A DNA stretch of 64,000 nucleotides from REEB52 sp964626905 (GTDB taxonomy: Bacteria; Chlamydiota; Chlamydiia; Chlamydiales; SM23-39), in NCBI GenBank assembly GCA_964626905.1, contig CAZVHA010000001.1:434001-498000 (forward strand). The letters run 5' to 3'. Under the pieces are notes generated by a model that was given only the letters and a program-made list of their open reading frames with translations, was not told the origin of the DNA and ran no database searches. Both the position numbers and the translations under genes were made by a program. Numbering within the stretch: the first letter of the stretch is position 1; each line of letters opens with the position of its first letter. Below are positions 41,889 to 51,215 of the stretch, piece after piece.

Positions 41889-42701
41889 ATGAATCAAGTA
41901 AATGAGCTTCCGACAAACACAATTGTCCCCTACGACCTAGTGAGGGGCGATCTGCAGGAAGTCCCGGAGTGCGGGATCTGCCTTGATACACAAAAAAAAG
42001 TGAACTGTATTGGCTTAGATCGAATGATCTGCCACAGGGCTCCCCCTTCTGAAAGAAATCCAGGGAATACACTCTATCATTACTTTCATAAAACCTGCTT
42101 AGGCGAGTGGCTTATAACCCCACATAGCGGGAACAAATGCCCAAATTGCGAAACGATTCTTAGTAATGAAAGCATTGCGCAGGAGTTAGCGCTATCCCCA
42201 ATGGAAAAAGGCATAGGGAAAGGGGTGCAGATGGCAGAACATTTACTTAGAAGGGCTGCTAAAGGGGCTTTCTATGGCGCATGGTCGTGGGCAGCCGTAT
42301 ACACACTCATGGGCCATCAAACCGATCTAGGAGACTTCTCAGAGAGTACTATAAGATCAACAACGATGCACTTAACTATGCTCCCATGGTTAGCGAAAGG
42401 TTTGAGAGCTCCCCCAGATCTTTCTTTTCTGCTTTGTTACGTCTCTGTTTTTCCGATTCTGGGTAGTTTGGAGTATTGGCTTAGCCTTTTCCAAAAGACA
42501 GAAAATGCTGTTCGCAACGGTATCTTACAAACTTGCTTTAGCGCCATCCCCCTAATACTGAGTCGAGATGTAATGGAGGCGATAAGACCAGAGCTATCCG
42601 ATTTAGAACAAAAGATTTACAACTGGTCTTGGAAAGCAATCCCAGGCCTGGCCTTAGGCGTTGCTTCGCGTATGCTATCCAAGTGGTGGGGTTCGAGCTA
42701 A
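41889..42701 (+). CDS. RING-finger membrane protein, copy 3
   Basis: A 270-residue paralogue with an intact RING (CGIC, YHYFHKTCLGEW, CPNC). After the finger it has a seven-residue insertion (the duplicated 'KGIGKGV' region) relative to copy 2, and its own version of the central hydrophobic part ('LCYVSVFPILGSLEYWL'). The conserved C-terminal end is 'ALGVASRMLSKWWGSS'. It is followed by an AT-rich gap and then a tail-anchored protein gene. Confidence 0.8.
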   Translation: MNQVNELPTNTIVPYDLVRGDLQEVPECGICLDTQKKVNCIGLDRMICHRAPPSERNPGNTLYHYFHKTCLGEWLITPHSGNKCPNCETILSNESIAQELALSPMEKGIGKGVQMAEHLLRRAAKGAFYGAWSWAAVYTLMGHQTDLGDFSESTIRSTTMHLTMLPWLAKGLRAPPDLSFLLCYVSVFPILGSLEYWLSLFQKTENAVRNGILQTCFSAIPLILSRDVMEAIRPELSDLEQKIYNWSWKAIPGLALGVASRMLSKWWGSS

Positions 42702-42859
42702 CCTCATGGGACATCTTTTGTCCCATTAAATATGCATGGGACAAAACCCCAATTCTTTTCATCCCGAAAAACTATAACTAATAATAATTATTTTACTTCA
42801 TAATTAATCATAAATTAACTATAATGTTAAGGAAAAGGTAAATAATAGGAGATAATAAA

Positions 42860-43339
42860 ATGAATTCAATTAATTACGAAGACGTCACAAGACTATTGAA
42901 AGTAATGGACCGTTCCGTAGCAAAGGAAGCTAAAAACGCCCAAAGAGTAACCCGCCTTACCACAAAGGACAAGGAACCAAAACCATTAGATAAAATCTCT
43001 TTTATTTGTGACAATACATTAAAAGAAGAAATTATCGATAAATCAACTATACTTGAAAGGATTCTCAAGCTGTCCAATAAATATATAAAGAAATACGAAA
43101 ACAAAAACGAAGAGTTTTTAGAGCTAAAGGGGATATTGGACGACAAGCTGAAAGAACTCCGCCTCTTGCGCAACAATGAGACCCTTACTCTTGATGTTGA
43201 AGAAGAAGAAGGTTGTGCTGATAAGATCAGCAAGCGGCTGAATACGACAACAAGCACCCTCTACACGGTTGCTGTATCTATTCTCACGGTCACCGCTTTC
43301 GGTCTCGGCTACCTTGCTAATAGCCCGGCGACAAAATAG
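42860..43339 (+). CDS. unknown lysine-rich tail-anchored protein
   Basis: A 159-residue protein with no recognised family. Residues 1-125 are charged and helical (heptad-like 'LKLSNKYIKKYENKNEEFLE'). Residues ~130-152 form one C-terminal membrane helix ('LYTVAVSILTVTAFGLGYLA'), so it would be tail-anchored. Its codon use is more AT-rich than the housekeeping genes around it, like the RING genes upstream, and a TATAAT lies about 40 bases upstream (42820-42825 region). The shared context and base composition suggest an accessory island with the RING genes. A host-membrane role is possible but unproven. Confidence 0.65.
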   Translation: MNSINYEDVTRLLKVMDRSVAKEAKNAQRVTRLTTKDKEPKPLDKISFICDNTLKEEIIDKSTILERILKLSNKYIKKYENKNEEFLELKGILDDKLKELRLLRNNETLTLDVEEEEGCADKISKRLNTTTSTLYTVAVSILTVTAFGLGYLANSPATK

Positions 43340-43354
43340 TCCCAAAAAAAGAGA

Positions 43355-43377
43355 GCCAGCAAAGGAATTTTGCTGGC
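43355..43377. terminator. bidirectional terminator between tail-anchored protein and acpP
   Basis: GCCAGCAAA-ggaat-TTTGCTGGC forms a nine-pair stem flanked by an A-run on the left and T-rich sequence on the right. It serves both the plus-strand gene ending at 43339 and the minus-strand acpP ending at 43388. Confidence 0.75.
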
Positions 43378-43387
43378 CCGATTTTCT

Positions 43388-43627
43388 TTAAGCGTTCACT
43401 TTTCTCTTTTCGATGTAGTCGACCACGTCTCCCACAGTCTTGAGTTTTTCCGCATCTTCTTCAGAGATCTCAAAACCGAAACGCTCTTCAAAAGTCATGA
43501 TTAGCTCAGTCAAATCGAGAGAATCGGCATTCAGATCCTCCACAAACGACTTTTGGAGCGTTACGTCGACGACATCAACACCTAACTGTTCGACGATGAT
43601 GTCAATCACTTCTTTTTGTATTGTCAT
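43388..43627 (-). CDS. acpP: acyl carrier protein
   Basis: A 79-residue acidic four-helix protein carrying growing fatty acyl chains on a phosphopantetheine arm. The attachment site is Ser in 'LNADSLDLTELIM', and AcpS (31.7 kb) is the activating enzyme. It is last in the fabH-fabD-fabG-acpP cluster, in the same order as Chlamydia CT236-CT239. Confidence 0.97.
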   Translation of the reverse strand: MTIQKEVIDIIVEQLGVDVVDVTLQKSFVEDLNADSLDLTELIMTFEERFGFEISEEDAEKLKTVGDVVDYIEKRKVNA

Positions 43628-43655
43628 AATTTCCCTTTAAGGTTTTCCAAAAAAT

Positions 43656-44408
43656 TTACATCACCATTCCGCCATCGACTGTGAGCACTTGCCCGGTCAC
43701 GTACCCGGCAAGATCACTGGCTAAAAACAGTGCAGCATGAGCGATATCGCGTGGATTGCCGATACGGCTCATCGGTATTTTCGACAAAATGGCCTCTTTC
43801 ACTGCCGGGGCAAGCAGATCGGTCATCTGGGTCTCAATGTAGCCCGGCGCAATGCAATTGACCCGAATATTTCGGCTTGCGAGCTCTTTCGCAAGCGACT
43901 TCGTAAATCCAATCATCCCCGATTTCGATGCGGCGTAATTCACCTGTCCCGCATTTCCGGTAAGTCCGATCACCGAGGTAATATTAATGATATTTCCACT
44001 GCGCGCCTTCATCATCGGGCGGCTCATCGCTTTACAAGTGTGATAGACCGACTTCAAATTGACGTCCAGGACGAGATTCCAATCCTCTTCGCTCATTCTC
44101 ATGAGCAAATTGTCCCTCGTAATCCCCGCATTATTCACCAAAATATCGATCTTCCCAAACTCTTGGATGATTTTCCCAAAGGCCTCTTCGACTTCGGCAG
44201 CCTTCGAGACGTTGGCGATAGAGGAGAGCACCTTTTGCCCCGGATCCAATCGGCACGCCTCAATCTCTTTTACAGCAAGCGCCGCCCTCTCAGCATTCGT
44301 CCCTAAAATCGCAACATCTGCCCCATGCTCTGCAAATAGACAGGCAATCGCCTTTCCAATCCCCGCAGTCCCCCCGGTAATGAGCGCCGTTTTTCCCTTA
44401 AGTAGCTG
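43656..44408 (-). CDS. fabG: 3-oxoacyl-ACP reductase
   Basis: A 250-residue short-chain dehydrogenase that reduces beta-ketoacyl-ACP with NADPH. It has a cofactor motif 'ALITGGTAGIGKAIA', 'DILVNNAGITRDNLLMRM', a Ser-Tyr-Lys site in 'NITSVIGLTGNAGQVNYAASKSG' (split Ser...Tyr-x3-Lys), and the ending 'GYVTGQVLTVDGGMVM'. The ATG at 44408 is chosen because it gives the standard FabG N-terminus 'MQLLKGKTALIT'. The longer frame lies inside fabD. It overlaps fabD by 11 bases. Confidence 0.96.
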   Translation of the reverse strand, partial: QLLKGKTALITGGTAGIGKAIACLFAEHGADVAILGTNAERAALAVKEIEACRLDPGQKVLSSIANVSKAAEVEEAFGKIIQEFGKIDILVNNAGITRDNLLMRMSEEDWNLVLDVNLKSVYHTCKAMSRPMMKARSGNIINITSVIGLTGNAGQVNYAASKSGMIGFTKSLAKELASRNIRVNCIAPGYIETQMTDLLAPAVKEAILSKIPMSRIGNPRDIAHAALFLASDLAGYVTGQVLTVDGGMVM

Positions 44409-45318
44409 CATATACAAACTCCAAATCTTTGAGAACTTCAATCGAATGGGCAGAAGAGATTCCCATCTTTTTCCCAAGGCCTGTGAGGGTTTTTCCACAC
44501 CCGATTTCTAAAAATTGATCGATGCCAGCTTCTTGCATAGCCAAAACTCCCTGCTCCCACTTCACCGGTTGGGTCACTTGGGAAATGAGAAATTTCCGCA
44601 CCTCGGCCACCCCTTTGACGTATGATCCCGGCACGTTCATCACAAAACCAATAGAGCTCTCAGAGATGTTCGCCCCTTCAATAAAAGGGGTGAGCCCCTC
44701 TTGGGCGCTTCGCATTAAAGGACTATGGAAAGCTCCGCCGACGCTGAGCGGCAAAACTCGTCTTGCCCCTTTCGCCTTTAAATGCTCCATCGCCAGAGCA
44801 ATCCCCTCTTTCGTTCCCGAAATCACCGTCTGCGCTGGCGCATTGAAATTGGCCACCCACACCCCTTTTAATTCTTGCACCGCAAGGAGCACTTCTGGCG
44901 CTAGTAGGCCGAGAACTGCCGCCATTGTCCCCGGAGCTTTTTGGCACGCCTCATTCATGAGCCTCCCCCGTTCTCTCACGAGAAAAAGGGTTTTTTGAAA
45001 GGAGAGCCTTCCGGATGCGAAAAGGGCAGTATACTCCCCTAAACTTAAGCCCGAACAGACACTCGGGACAATCTCCGGCAGTTGCTGCCGAACAACCCTT
45101 AAAATCGCAACACTTGCAATAAAGATCGCGAGCTGACTGTTTTTTGTCTCTGTCAGCGTCTCTTCAGGCCCTTCAAAAATAATTTTTGAGAATTTTTCCC
45201 CGAGAAGATCATCCGCCTCTTGGAAAGTCTCTTTGGCAATGGCAAATGAGTCAAAAAAATCTTTTCCCATCCCCACCTTTTGAGCCCCTTGTCCGGGGAA
45301 AACAAAGGCCCACTTCAT
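44398..45318 (-). CDS. fabD: malonyl-CoA:ACP transacylase
   Basis: A 306-residue enzyme loading malonate onto ACP. It has 'FVFPGQGAQKVGMGKDF' at the start, the nucleophile Ser in 'CSGLSLGEYTALFASG' (GLSLG), and the catalytic His in 'SVGGAFHSPLM'. The start overlaps the fabH stop (ATGA). Confidence 0.96.
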   Translation of the reverse strand: MKWAFVFPGQGAQKVGMGKDFFDSFAIAKETFQEADDLLGEKFSKIIFEGPEETLTETKNSQLAIFIASVAILRVVRQQLPEIVPSVCSGLSLGEYTALFASGRLSFQKTLFLVRERGRLMNEACQKAPGTMAAVLGLLAPEVLLAVQELKGVWVANFNAPAQTVISGTKEGIALAMEHLKAKGARRVLPLSVGGAFHSPLMRSAQEGLTPFIEGANISESSIGFVMNVPGSYVKGVAEVRKFLISQVTQPVKWEQGVLAMQEAGIDQFLEIGCGKTLTGLGKKMGISSAHSIEVLKDLEFVYAAT

Positions 45319-46307
45319 TCGGCCCCCAAAATCGCAGCGCCCCAGGTAAGCCCAGAGCCAAATCCGGTCAACATGACCTTTTCCCCTTTTTGTAGGGGGC
45401 CCCTCTTTAAGAGTTCGTCCAGAGCAATGACAACGGAAGAGGCCGAGGTATTTCCATACTTATGGACTGTTTTAAAGATCCTTTCGGGCGGCAAATGCTC
45501 AAAGCGCTTTGCGATCGCATCGATAATCCGGACATTCGCCTGATGGGGGACGAGCCAACTGATCTCTTTTTCTGTGAGTCCAGCCCCCTCAAGACAGCTT
45601 TTGCAAGCCATCTCCATCCTTCGGACGGCATGCTTAAACACCTCGTTGCCGGCCATTTGAATGAAATGTTCGCAATTGTCGATGGTTTTTTGCGATGCTG
45701 GCTTGCGCACACCGCCCGCGGGCATGATGATCAGCTCTGAAAGGTCCCCATCCGCCCCTAATTCAATGTTTTCAATGGCAAGGCCTTTCCCTTCTGAAGA
45801 GACGACGCAGCTGGCCGCCCCATCGCCAAAAAGGACACAAGTCGAGCGGTCTTTGTAATTCGTGATGGCGGAAAGTTTTTCCGTCGTGACGAGCAAAATG
45901 TTTTTATACACCCCACTTTCAATAAAAGACTTTGCGATGGCAAGAAGGTAGAGAAAACCGGCACAGGCAGCCTGAATATCGGCTCCGGCCGCTTTTTTGG
46001 CCCCGATTGCGCTTTGGATAAGACAGGCAGTGCTCGGGAAAATATAGTCTGGGGTGATGGTCGCAACCAAGATGAAATCGATCTGATCGGGGGTCATTTT
46101 AGCATCTGCAAGGGCGAGGAGGGCCGCTTTTGCGCCCATCTGGGATGTGAACTCATCCTCTTTCGCGATGCGCCGCTCTTTCATTCCGGTACGGGTCACA
46201 ATCCACTCGTCCGAGGTGTCGACCAACTTTTCTAAATCGGCATTGGAGAGCACCCTCTCAGGCAGGTAGGAACCTGTACCTATAATTTTTGCTTTACATC
46301 TCGTCAT
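45315..46307 (-). CDS. fabH: 3-oxoacyl-ACP synthase III
   Basis: A 330-residue initiating condensing enzyme (acetyl-CoA plus malonyl-ACP). The start is 'MTRCKAKIIGTGSYLPERVL'; the longer frame is unsupported. The catalytic Cys is in 'DIQAACAGFLYLLA', His in 'LVPHQANVRIIDA' and Asn in 'VHKYGNTSASSVVIAL'. It is the first gene of the fatty-acid cluster and divergent from recR. Confidence 0.96.
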   Translation of the reverse strand: MTRCKAKIIGTGSYLPERVLSNADLEKLVDTSDEWIVTRTGMKERRIAKEDEFTSQMGAKAALLALADAKMTPDQIDFILVATITPDYIFPSTACLIQSAIGAKKAAGADIQAACAGFLYLLAIAKSFIESGVYKNILLVTTEKLSAITNYKDRSTCVLFGDGAASCVVSSEGKGLAIENIELGADGDLSELIIMPAGGVRKPASQKTIDNCEHFIQMAGNEVFKHAVRRMEMACKSCLEGAGLTEKEISWLVPHQANVRIIDAIAKRFEHLPPERIFKTVHKYGNTSASSVVIALDELLKRGPLQKGEKVMLTGFGSGLTWGAAILGAE

Positions 46308-46414
46308 ATATGGGAGCGAGTCTACCCGATCGCCCTTTAATTGGAAAGGGAGGACTGATAGCAAATCAAATTTTAATCATGCCTAAAATTGGCTCTCTTG
46401 ATAAATTAGTCGTT

Positions 46415-47014
46415 ATGGCGCATCGATACCCGGAAGAACTCGTCAAACTGATCGCCCACCTAAAGAAATGGCCAGGTGTGGGCACTCGCACTGCTGAGCG
46501 GTTCGCTTTTGAGCTCCTCAGGTGGGAGGAGAGCGAGCTCCGGGCACTTGGGAAAACGCTTTTCGATCTCAAAGAAAAGGTCCCTCCCTGCCCCACTTGC
46601 GGCTGTCTTTACAATGGAACATCATGCTCTTTTTGCCACCCACATCGCGATCCCACATCTCTTTGCATCCTCGCATCAGCCAAAGATGCCTTTGCAATCG
46701 AAGAGACGGGGCAGTATAAAGGTCTATATCACGTAATCGAACATCTCCTCTCGCCGCTCGACGGCAGACACTCGCACACTTTACGTCTCGATCTTCTTGA
46801 ATCGAGAATTCAGGAAAACAAAGTGAGTGAGATCATCATCGCATTTGATTCGACTCTCGAGGGAGATACAACGGCCCTCTATTTGAAAAAGCAACTCGAA
46901 AGGCCCAATCTTTTCATTTCAAGACTCGGTTGCGGCGTTCCTGTGGGAAGCAGTTTAGAAGCAATTGACGGAGGGACCTTGTCTCGCGCATTTGTGACAA
47001 GACAAAAGATCTGA
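46415..47014 (+). CDS. recR: recombination protein RecR
   Basis: A 199-residue partner of RecO/RecF in gap repair. It has a helix-hairpin-helix ('KWPGVGTRTAERFAF'), a four-Cys zinc finger ('CPTCGCLYNGTSCSFC'), a Toprim domain ('EIIIAFDSTLEGDTTALYL') and the C-terminal 'RLGCGVPVGSSLEAIDGGTL'. The first visible ATG of the frame is further upstream; I use the ATG giving 'MAHRYPEELVKL' because it matches the normal RecR length and N-terminus. An ATG at 46379 is an alternative. Confidence 0.93.
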   Translation: MAHRYPEELVKLIAHLKKWPGVGTRTAERFAFELLRWEESELRALGKTLFDLKEKVPPCPTCGCLYNGTSCSFCHPHRDPTSLCILASAKDAFAIEETGQYKGLYHVIEHLLSPLDGRHSHTLRLDLLESRIQENKVSEIIIAFDSTLEGDTTALYLKKQLERPNLFISRLGCGVPVGSSLEAIDGGTLSRAFVTRQKI

Positions 47015-47067
47015 TTTACAGAAAATCCCCCCACTTTCTATAATCAGACGACTACGGATAACCAAAA

Positions 47068-49476
47068 ATGCAACTGTTGAGATCCTACGCACTACTCTCC
47101 ATTCTCCTCGCGAGCGCAGTAGCTCCATTTCCGATATATGGCGCTGAGGTTTATGACGAAAAGAAGGTTTGCGAAATTGAAATTCTCGTCGACTCTAAAG
47201 ATGGGACGAGTGTCGATTCGGGCCCCATTTTGTCTCGGTTAAAGACGCAAAAGGGAGACGATTTTTCCCAACTTACGTTTGACAGCGATCTCAAGGCGCT
47301 CGCCGATGAATATGATCGCGTAGAGCCCTCAATCCAACTTAAAAACGGCTGTGTCTACATCACCATTCACATTGCCCCAAAGCCGATCATCCACCAGATT
47401 CTTTGGAATGGCAATCTGCAATACAGCACATCGACCTTAAAAAAAGAGCTCGATATTCAGCCAAATACCGTGTTCAACCGACAAGAGTTCAACAAGGCTT
47501 TCAACAAACTCAAAGAGTTTTACTTTAAAAAGGGCTATTTCGAATCGCAGCTCTCCTATTATCTCCAACCGGTACCTGGAAGCAACCAAATCGACATCCA
47601 CGTCGACGTGCAAGAGGGGCGCCCTGGGCACATTCTGAAGATCGTCCTCAACGGTTTCACAAAATCGGAACAGAGCGATATCGAAGAGCAAATGTATCTC
47701 AAAAAGTACAACTTTTTGCTCAGTTGGATTACCGGATCTGGGATCTATCGCGATGAGGCCTTAGAGCAAGATCGGATGACGATTCTCAACTTCTTGCACA
47801 ATAAGGGCTACGCCGATGCGCGGGTCCAAATCAATCTCATTGAAGATCCCCAAAGTGGGAAATTGATCATCGACATCAATGCCGAGCGGGGCCCCATGTA
47901 CCACTTTGGATCGGTCACTTTTGAGGGAAATACTCTCGTCTCGGACGGCGAGATCGCCAAAAAGTCGCTCATTGCTGAAGGGGGCAATTTTTCCCCTGAG
48001 AAAGTGCGCGACACATCGCAAGCGATCAAAGATCTCTACGGCCAAAAAGGGTATATCGATGCGAGCGTGCAATACGAGACCAATGTGACTGAGGACGAGC
48101 CCGTTTTCGACGTCCATTACACAATCGATGAGGGGCAACAATACAAGGTGGGGTTGATCCATATCTTTGGCAACTCGTCGACGAATAGCAATGTGATCTT
48201 GCGCGAATCGCTCCTCGTCCCTGGAGAGACGTTCGACTCTCGCAAATTGAAAGCGACACAGCAAAGGCTTGAGGGAATCGGCTATTTTAAAAGCGTCAAC
48301 GTCTATGCAGTTCGATCGGCAGATGACGAGGATTTGGGGGACACTTATAGAGACGTCTATATCGAGGTAGAGGAGACGACGACGGGGAATGTGAGTCTCT
48401 TTATGGGCTTTAGCTCTATGGATGATGTCTTTGGCGGACTCGATTTGACGGAGCGCAACTTTAACCTGCGGGGTTTGAGCAAGGCTTGGAGAGGGCAACT
48501 GTCGGCAATGCGCGGCGGCGGAGAGTTTTTCCACGTGAAGGCCACGGTGGGTAAAAAGCAGAATAACCTTTTGATCTCATGGATGAACCCCTACGTCAAC
48601 GATACCCTTTGGCGGCTCGGCGTTGAATTGAGTAGAACCTTTAGCGAACTGCAAAAACATGTCATTGTGGTCTCCTACGGTGGATCGGTCTATGCCAACT
48701 ATCCGCTCACCAATTACTGGACGGCTGGGATGCGTCAGCGCTTAAGACACTCTAAAGACGATCTCAGCCTTCACCCGCTCGGAAATTCTGCCATTGCGAT
48801 CAACTCGGTCAATGAGGCCAAGACGTCGCTGGATCAAAAGGGCCTTGTCTCTGCCTTTAGCGGGAATTTGAGCTATGACTCGACCGACAATGCGTTCAAG
48901 CCCCATCGAGGCTGGCGCTCCTACCTTGAGGCTGAGGTGGTCGGAGTTGGGGGGAATTACGATTTCTTCAAAGCGAGCTATCTCAATTCGATCTACTTCC
49001 CTATCTGGCGCAAAGGGACACTGAAGCTGAGAGGCGATTTCAAATATATCTTTGCCTATGGCAGGACATCGAAGAAAGAGGTCCCCTATAGTGAGCGGTT
49101 CTTCCTCGGGGGTGAAACGACAGTGCGCGGCTATAAGCCGTTCCTCTTGGGACCGGCCGTTGAACTCGTCAATGACGCGGGGCAGAGCGAGCCGACCAAC
49201 ACACCCTATGGGGGCCTCTCCTCATCGCTCCTTTCTCTTGAGTACAATCAGGAGATCTTTAGGATGTTGGATATCTTTGGCTTTGTCGATGTGGGCAGCC
49301 TTGAGTTTAAAGAGATTTCCATTTCGAAGATCAGACCTACAGCGGGTGCTGGAATTCGGATTGACATTGGAAACCGGACCCCGATCATCGTCGGTTATGG
49401 TATTCCTCTAGTCAAAAAAGACCGAAATCACCGAAAATGGCAGAAAGTCTTCTTCTCAATGGGTGGACAATTTTAA
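47068..49476 (+). CDS. bamA: outer-membrane assembly protein BamA (Omp85)
   Basis: An 802-residue protein with a signal peptide (residues 1-25, ending 'IYGAE'). Five POTRA-like repeats follow, with 'FNKLKEFYFKKGYFESQLSY', 'ILNFLHNKGYADARVQINL' and 'KDLYGQKGYIDASVQYET' as their helices. A 16-strand barrel forms the rest. The loop-6 motif is 'GGETTVRGYKPF' (VRG[FY]). It folds and inserts outer-membrane proteins such as the barrel candidates in this window. It heads a run bamA-skp-lpxD that matches CT241-CT243. Confidence 0.96.
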   Translation: MQLLRSYALLSILLASAVAPFPIYGAEVYDEKKVCEIEILVDSKDGTSVDSGPILSRLKTQKGDDFSQLTFDSDLKALADEYDRVEPSIQLKNGCVYITIHIAPKPIIHQILWNGNLQYSTSTLKKELDIQPNTVFNRQEFNKAFNKLKEFYFKKGYFESQLSYYLQPVPGSNQIDIHVDVQEGRPGHILKIVLNGFTKSEQSDIEEQMYLKKYNFLLSWITGSGIYRDEALEQDRMTILNFLHNKGYADARVQINLIEDPQSGKLIIDINAERGPMYHFGSVTFEGNTLVSDGEIAKKSLIAEGGNFSPEKVRDTSQAIKDLYGQKGYIDASVQYETNVTEDEPVFDVHYTIDEGQQYKVGLIHIFGNSSTNSNVILRESLLVPGETFDSRKLKATQQRLEGIGYFKSVNVYAVRSADDEDLGDTYRDVYIEVEETTTGNVSLFMGFSSMDDVFGGLDLTERNFNLRGLSKAWRGQLSAMRGGGEFFHVKATVGKKQNNLLISWMNPYVNDTLWRLGVELSRTFSELQKHVIVVSYGGSVYANYPLTNYWTAGMRQRLRHSKDDLSLHPLGNSAIAINSVNEAKTSLDQKGLVSAFSGNLSYDSTDNAFKPHRGWRSYLEAEVVGVGGNYDFFKASYLNSIYFPIWRKGTLKLRGDFKYIFAYGRTSKKEVPYSERFFLGGETTVRGYKPFLLGPAVELVNDAGQSEPTNTPYGGLSSSLLSLEYNQEIFRMLDIFGFVDVGSLEFKEISISKIRPTAGAGIRIDIGNRTPIIVGYGIPLVKKDRNHRKWQKVFFSMGGQF

Positions 49477-49499
49477 CAAAAATGTAAAGGAGCATGTAT

Positions 49500-50117
49500 A
49501 TGCAAAAATTTTTCCTTATAGCTGCTGCGGCGGCGACAGTTCTGTCGGGCGCAGTGAGTGCAAGTGATCGCCATGATTCAGAACTTCCTGTGATTGGCGT
49601 GGTCAATTTTGCCAGCTGTATCACCGAATCCAAAGCGGGTAAAAAAGAGCAGGAGAATTTAGAAGTGATGCGCAAGCAGCTGACCGAGCTGGTTGAAAGC
49701 ACAGATCTGGAATTGCGAGAGATTTCGGCGAAATTTGAAGATCCCGAGTATTTGGACAGCCTTTCCCCCAAAGCGGAAGAGGAGCTGAAGACAAAATTCC
49801 AAGCGAGACAAGAAGATCTTTCCCGCTATCAAAACCAGTTTTACCAAATGATGAACCACGCGCAGATGCAGATGCTGCAAAAAATCAGCAGCAATATCGC
49901 AAAGGCATCTGAGATGGTTGCGAGTGAAAGAAAGCTCGATTACGTCATGAATAAAGAGGCCTGTTTCTACATCAGACCCGATCTCGATGTGACCCCACTT
50001 GTGATTGGAGAGATGGACAAAAACTTTGAACTCGATGAGAAAGCGAGAAAGCTCACAGACAATGTAGAGCAAGTCCAACCGCTCGATGAAACTTTGCTTG
50101 AGGATCAGGCGGGTTAA
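49500..50117 (+). CDS. skp: periplasmic chaperone Skp/OmpH
   Basis: A 205-residue exported protein. I use the second ATG (49500) because AGGAG lies eight bases before it; the first ATG is only one base from that site. The signal peptide ends near 'GAVSASD'. Mature sequence begins 'VIGVVNFASCITESKAGKK', as in OmpH/Skp, and continues as a long helical hairpin ('KFQARQEDLSRYQNQFYQMM'). Skp forms a trimeric jellyfish that carries unfolded outer-membrane proteins to BamA. The stop overlaps lpxD (TAATG). Confidence 0.9.
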   Translation: MQKFFLIAAAAATVLSGAVSASDRHDSELPVIGVVNFASCITESKAGKKEQENLEVMRKQLTELVESTDLELREISAKFEDPEYLDSLSPKAEEELKTKFQARQEDLSRYQNQFYQMMNHAQMQMLQKISSNIAKASEMVASERKLDYVMNKEACFYIRPDLDVTPLVIGEMDKNFELDEKARKLTDNVEQVQPLDETLLEDQAG

Positions 50118-51160
50118 TGAGCTATACGCTCGAAGAGCTGGGCGCACTCCTCGGCGCCCAATGGATCGGCGATCCAAGTAGCGTCATTTCGGGTGTCAAC
50201 ACACTTGAAGAGGCGCTCCCTCAGGACGCCTCTTTCCTTGCAAATCCCCGCTACACTGAGGCGATGAAGAAGAGCCGTGCGGGGGTCATTTGCATCTCGT
50301 TTAAGGCCGAAATTTCTGAGGGGAAAAACTATCTTCTTTCGGACGATCCTTCCCGCACATTTCAGCAAATCATCGAGCTGCTCATCCCGACGGGGAGCAG
50401 TGGATTTAGCGGCATTCATCCGAGTGCGGTGATCCACGAGAGCGCGAAAATCGGCGCCAATGTGTCGATCGGGCCACATGCAGTGATCGATCGGGACGTA
50501 AAAATTGGGGCAGGTACGCGGATTGGCCCTGGCGTCTGTATCGGCTTTGAAGTGGAGATTGGGGAAAAGTGTGAGCTCCACCCCAATTCTGTTGTCCGGG
50601 AAAGGTGCCGTTTGGGAAGCCGGGTCATATTGCAACCGGGGGCGATCATTGGCTCTTGTGGTTTTGGCTATACTCCCGATGTTTTTGGCAGGCACATCAA
50701 GTTGGAGCAGGTGGGCATCGTCATTTTGGAAGACGATGTGGAAATTGGGGCGAATACGACGATTGACCGCTCCCGATTTAAGGCGACCATTGTCCGTGAA
50801 GGGACCAAAATCGACAACCTCGTCCAAATTGCCCACAATGTAGAGGTGGGCGAACACAACATCATTGCGGCGCAAACGGGGATTGCCGGCTCGGCGAAGA
50901 CCGGAAAGTACGTGATGTTGGGGGGGCAAGTGGGGGTCGTTGGACACGTCGAGCTTGAGGATCACGTCCTCATTGCGACCCGCGGCGGGGTGAGCAAGTC
51001 TTTGAAAAAGGGGAAATATCGGGGCAGTCCTGCCATTCCGATCAACGACTATCACCGTCAAGAGGTGTATGTGCGCAAGCTTGAAGAGTATACGCAAAGG
51101 CTAAAACAGCTCGAAGAAAAGCTGCAAAATTGTAATAGCTCAGTCCCCTGTGGGACCTGA
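50117..51160 (+). CDS. lpxD: UDP-3-O-acylglucosamine N-acyltransferase
   Basis: A 347-residue lipid A enzyme adding the N-linked acyl chain from ACP. An N-terminal uridine-binding domain ('MSYTLEELGALLGAQWIGD') precedes a left-handed beta-helix of hexapeptide repeats ('IGANVSIGPHAVIDRDVKIG', 'NLVQIAHNVEVGEHNIIAAQ'), with the catalytic His in 'IAHNVEVG'. The C-terminal helix is 'VRKLEEYTQRLKQLEEKL'. It confirms that the organism makes lipid A. Confidence 0.96.
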   Translation: MSYTLEELGALLGAQWIGDPSSVISGVNTLEEALPQDASFLANPRYTEAMKKSRAGVICISFKAEISEGKNYLLSDDPSRTFQQIIELLIPTGSSGFSGIHPSAVIHESAKIGANVSIGPHAVIDRDVKIGAGTRIGPGVCIGFEVEIGEKCELHPNSVVRERCRLGSRVILQPGAIIGSCGFGYTPDVFGRHIKLEQVGIVILEDDVEIGANTTIDRSRFKATIVREGTKIDNLVQIAHNVEVGEHNIIAAQTGIAGSAKTGKYVMLGGQVGVVGHVELEDHVLIATRGGVSKSLKKGKYRGSPAIPINDYHRQEVYVRKLEEYTQRLKQLEEKLQNCNSSVPCGT

Positions 51161-51215
51161 ACTGTTACGCAGAATTCTCTTGTCTCTTGAGCCCTTTTCG
51201 CGGTAGACAGGGGGT

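Noticed and set aside
50114..51097. 327-codon open frame opposite lpxD
   Set aside because: Its His/Asp/Asn-rich composition is the mirror of hexapeptide repeats in lpxD, which is clearly the real gene.
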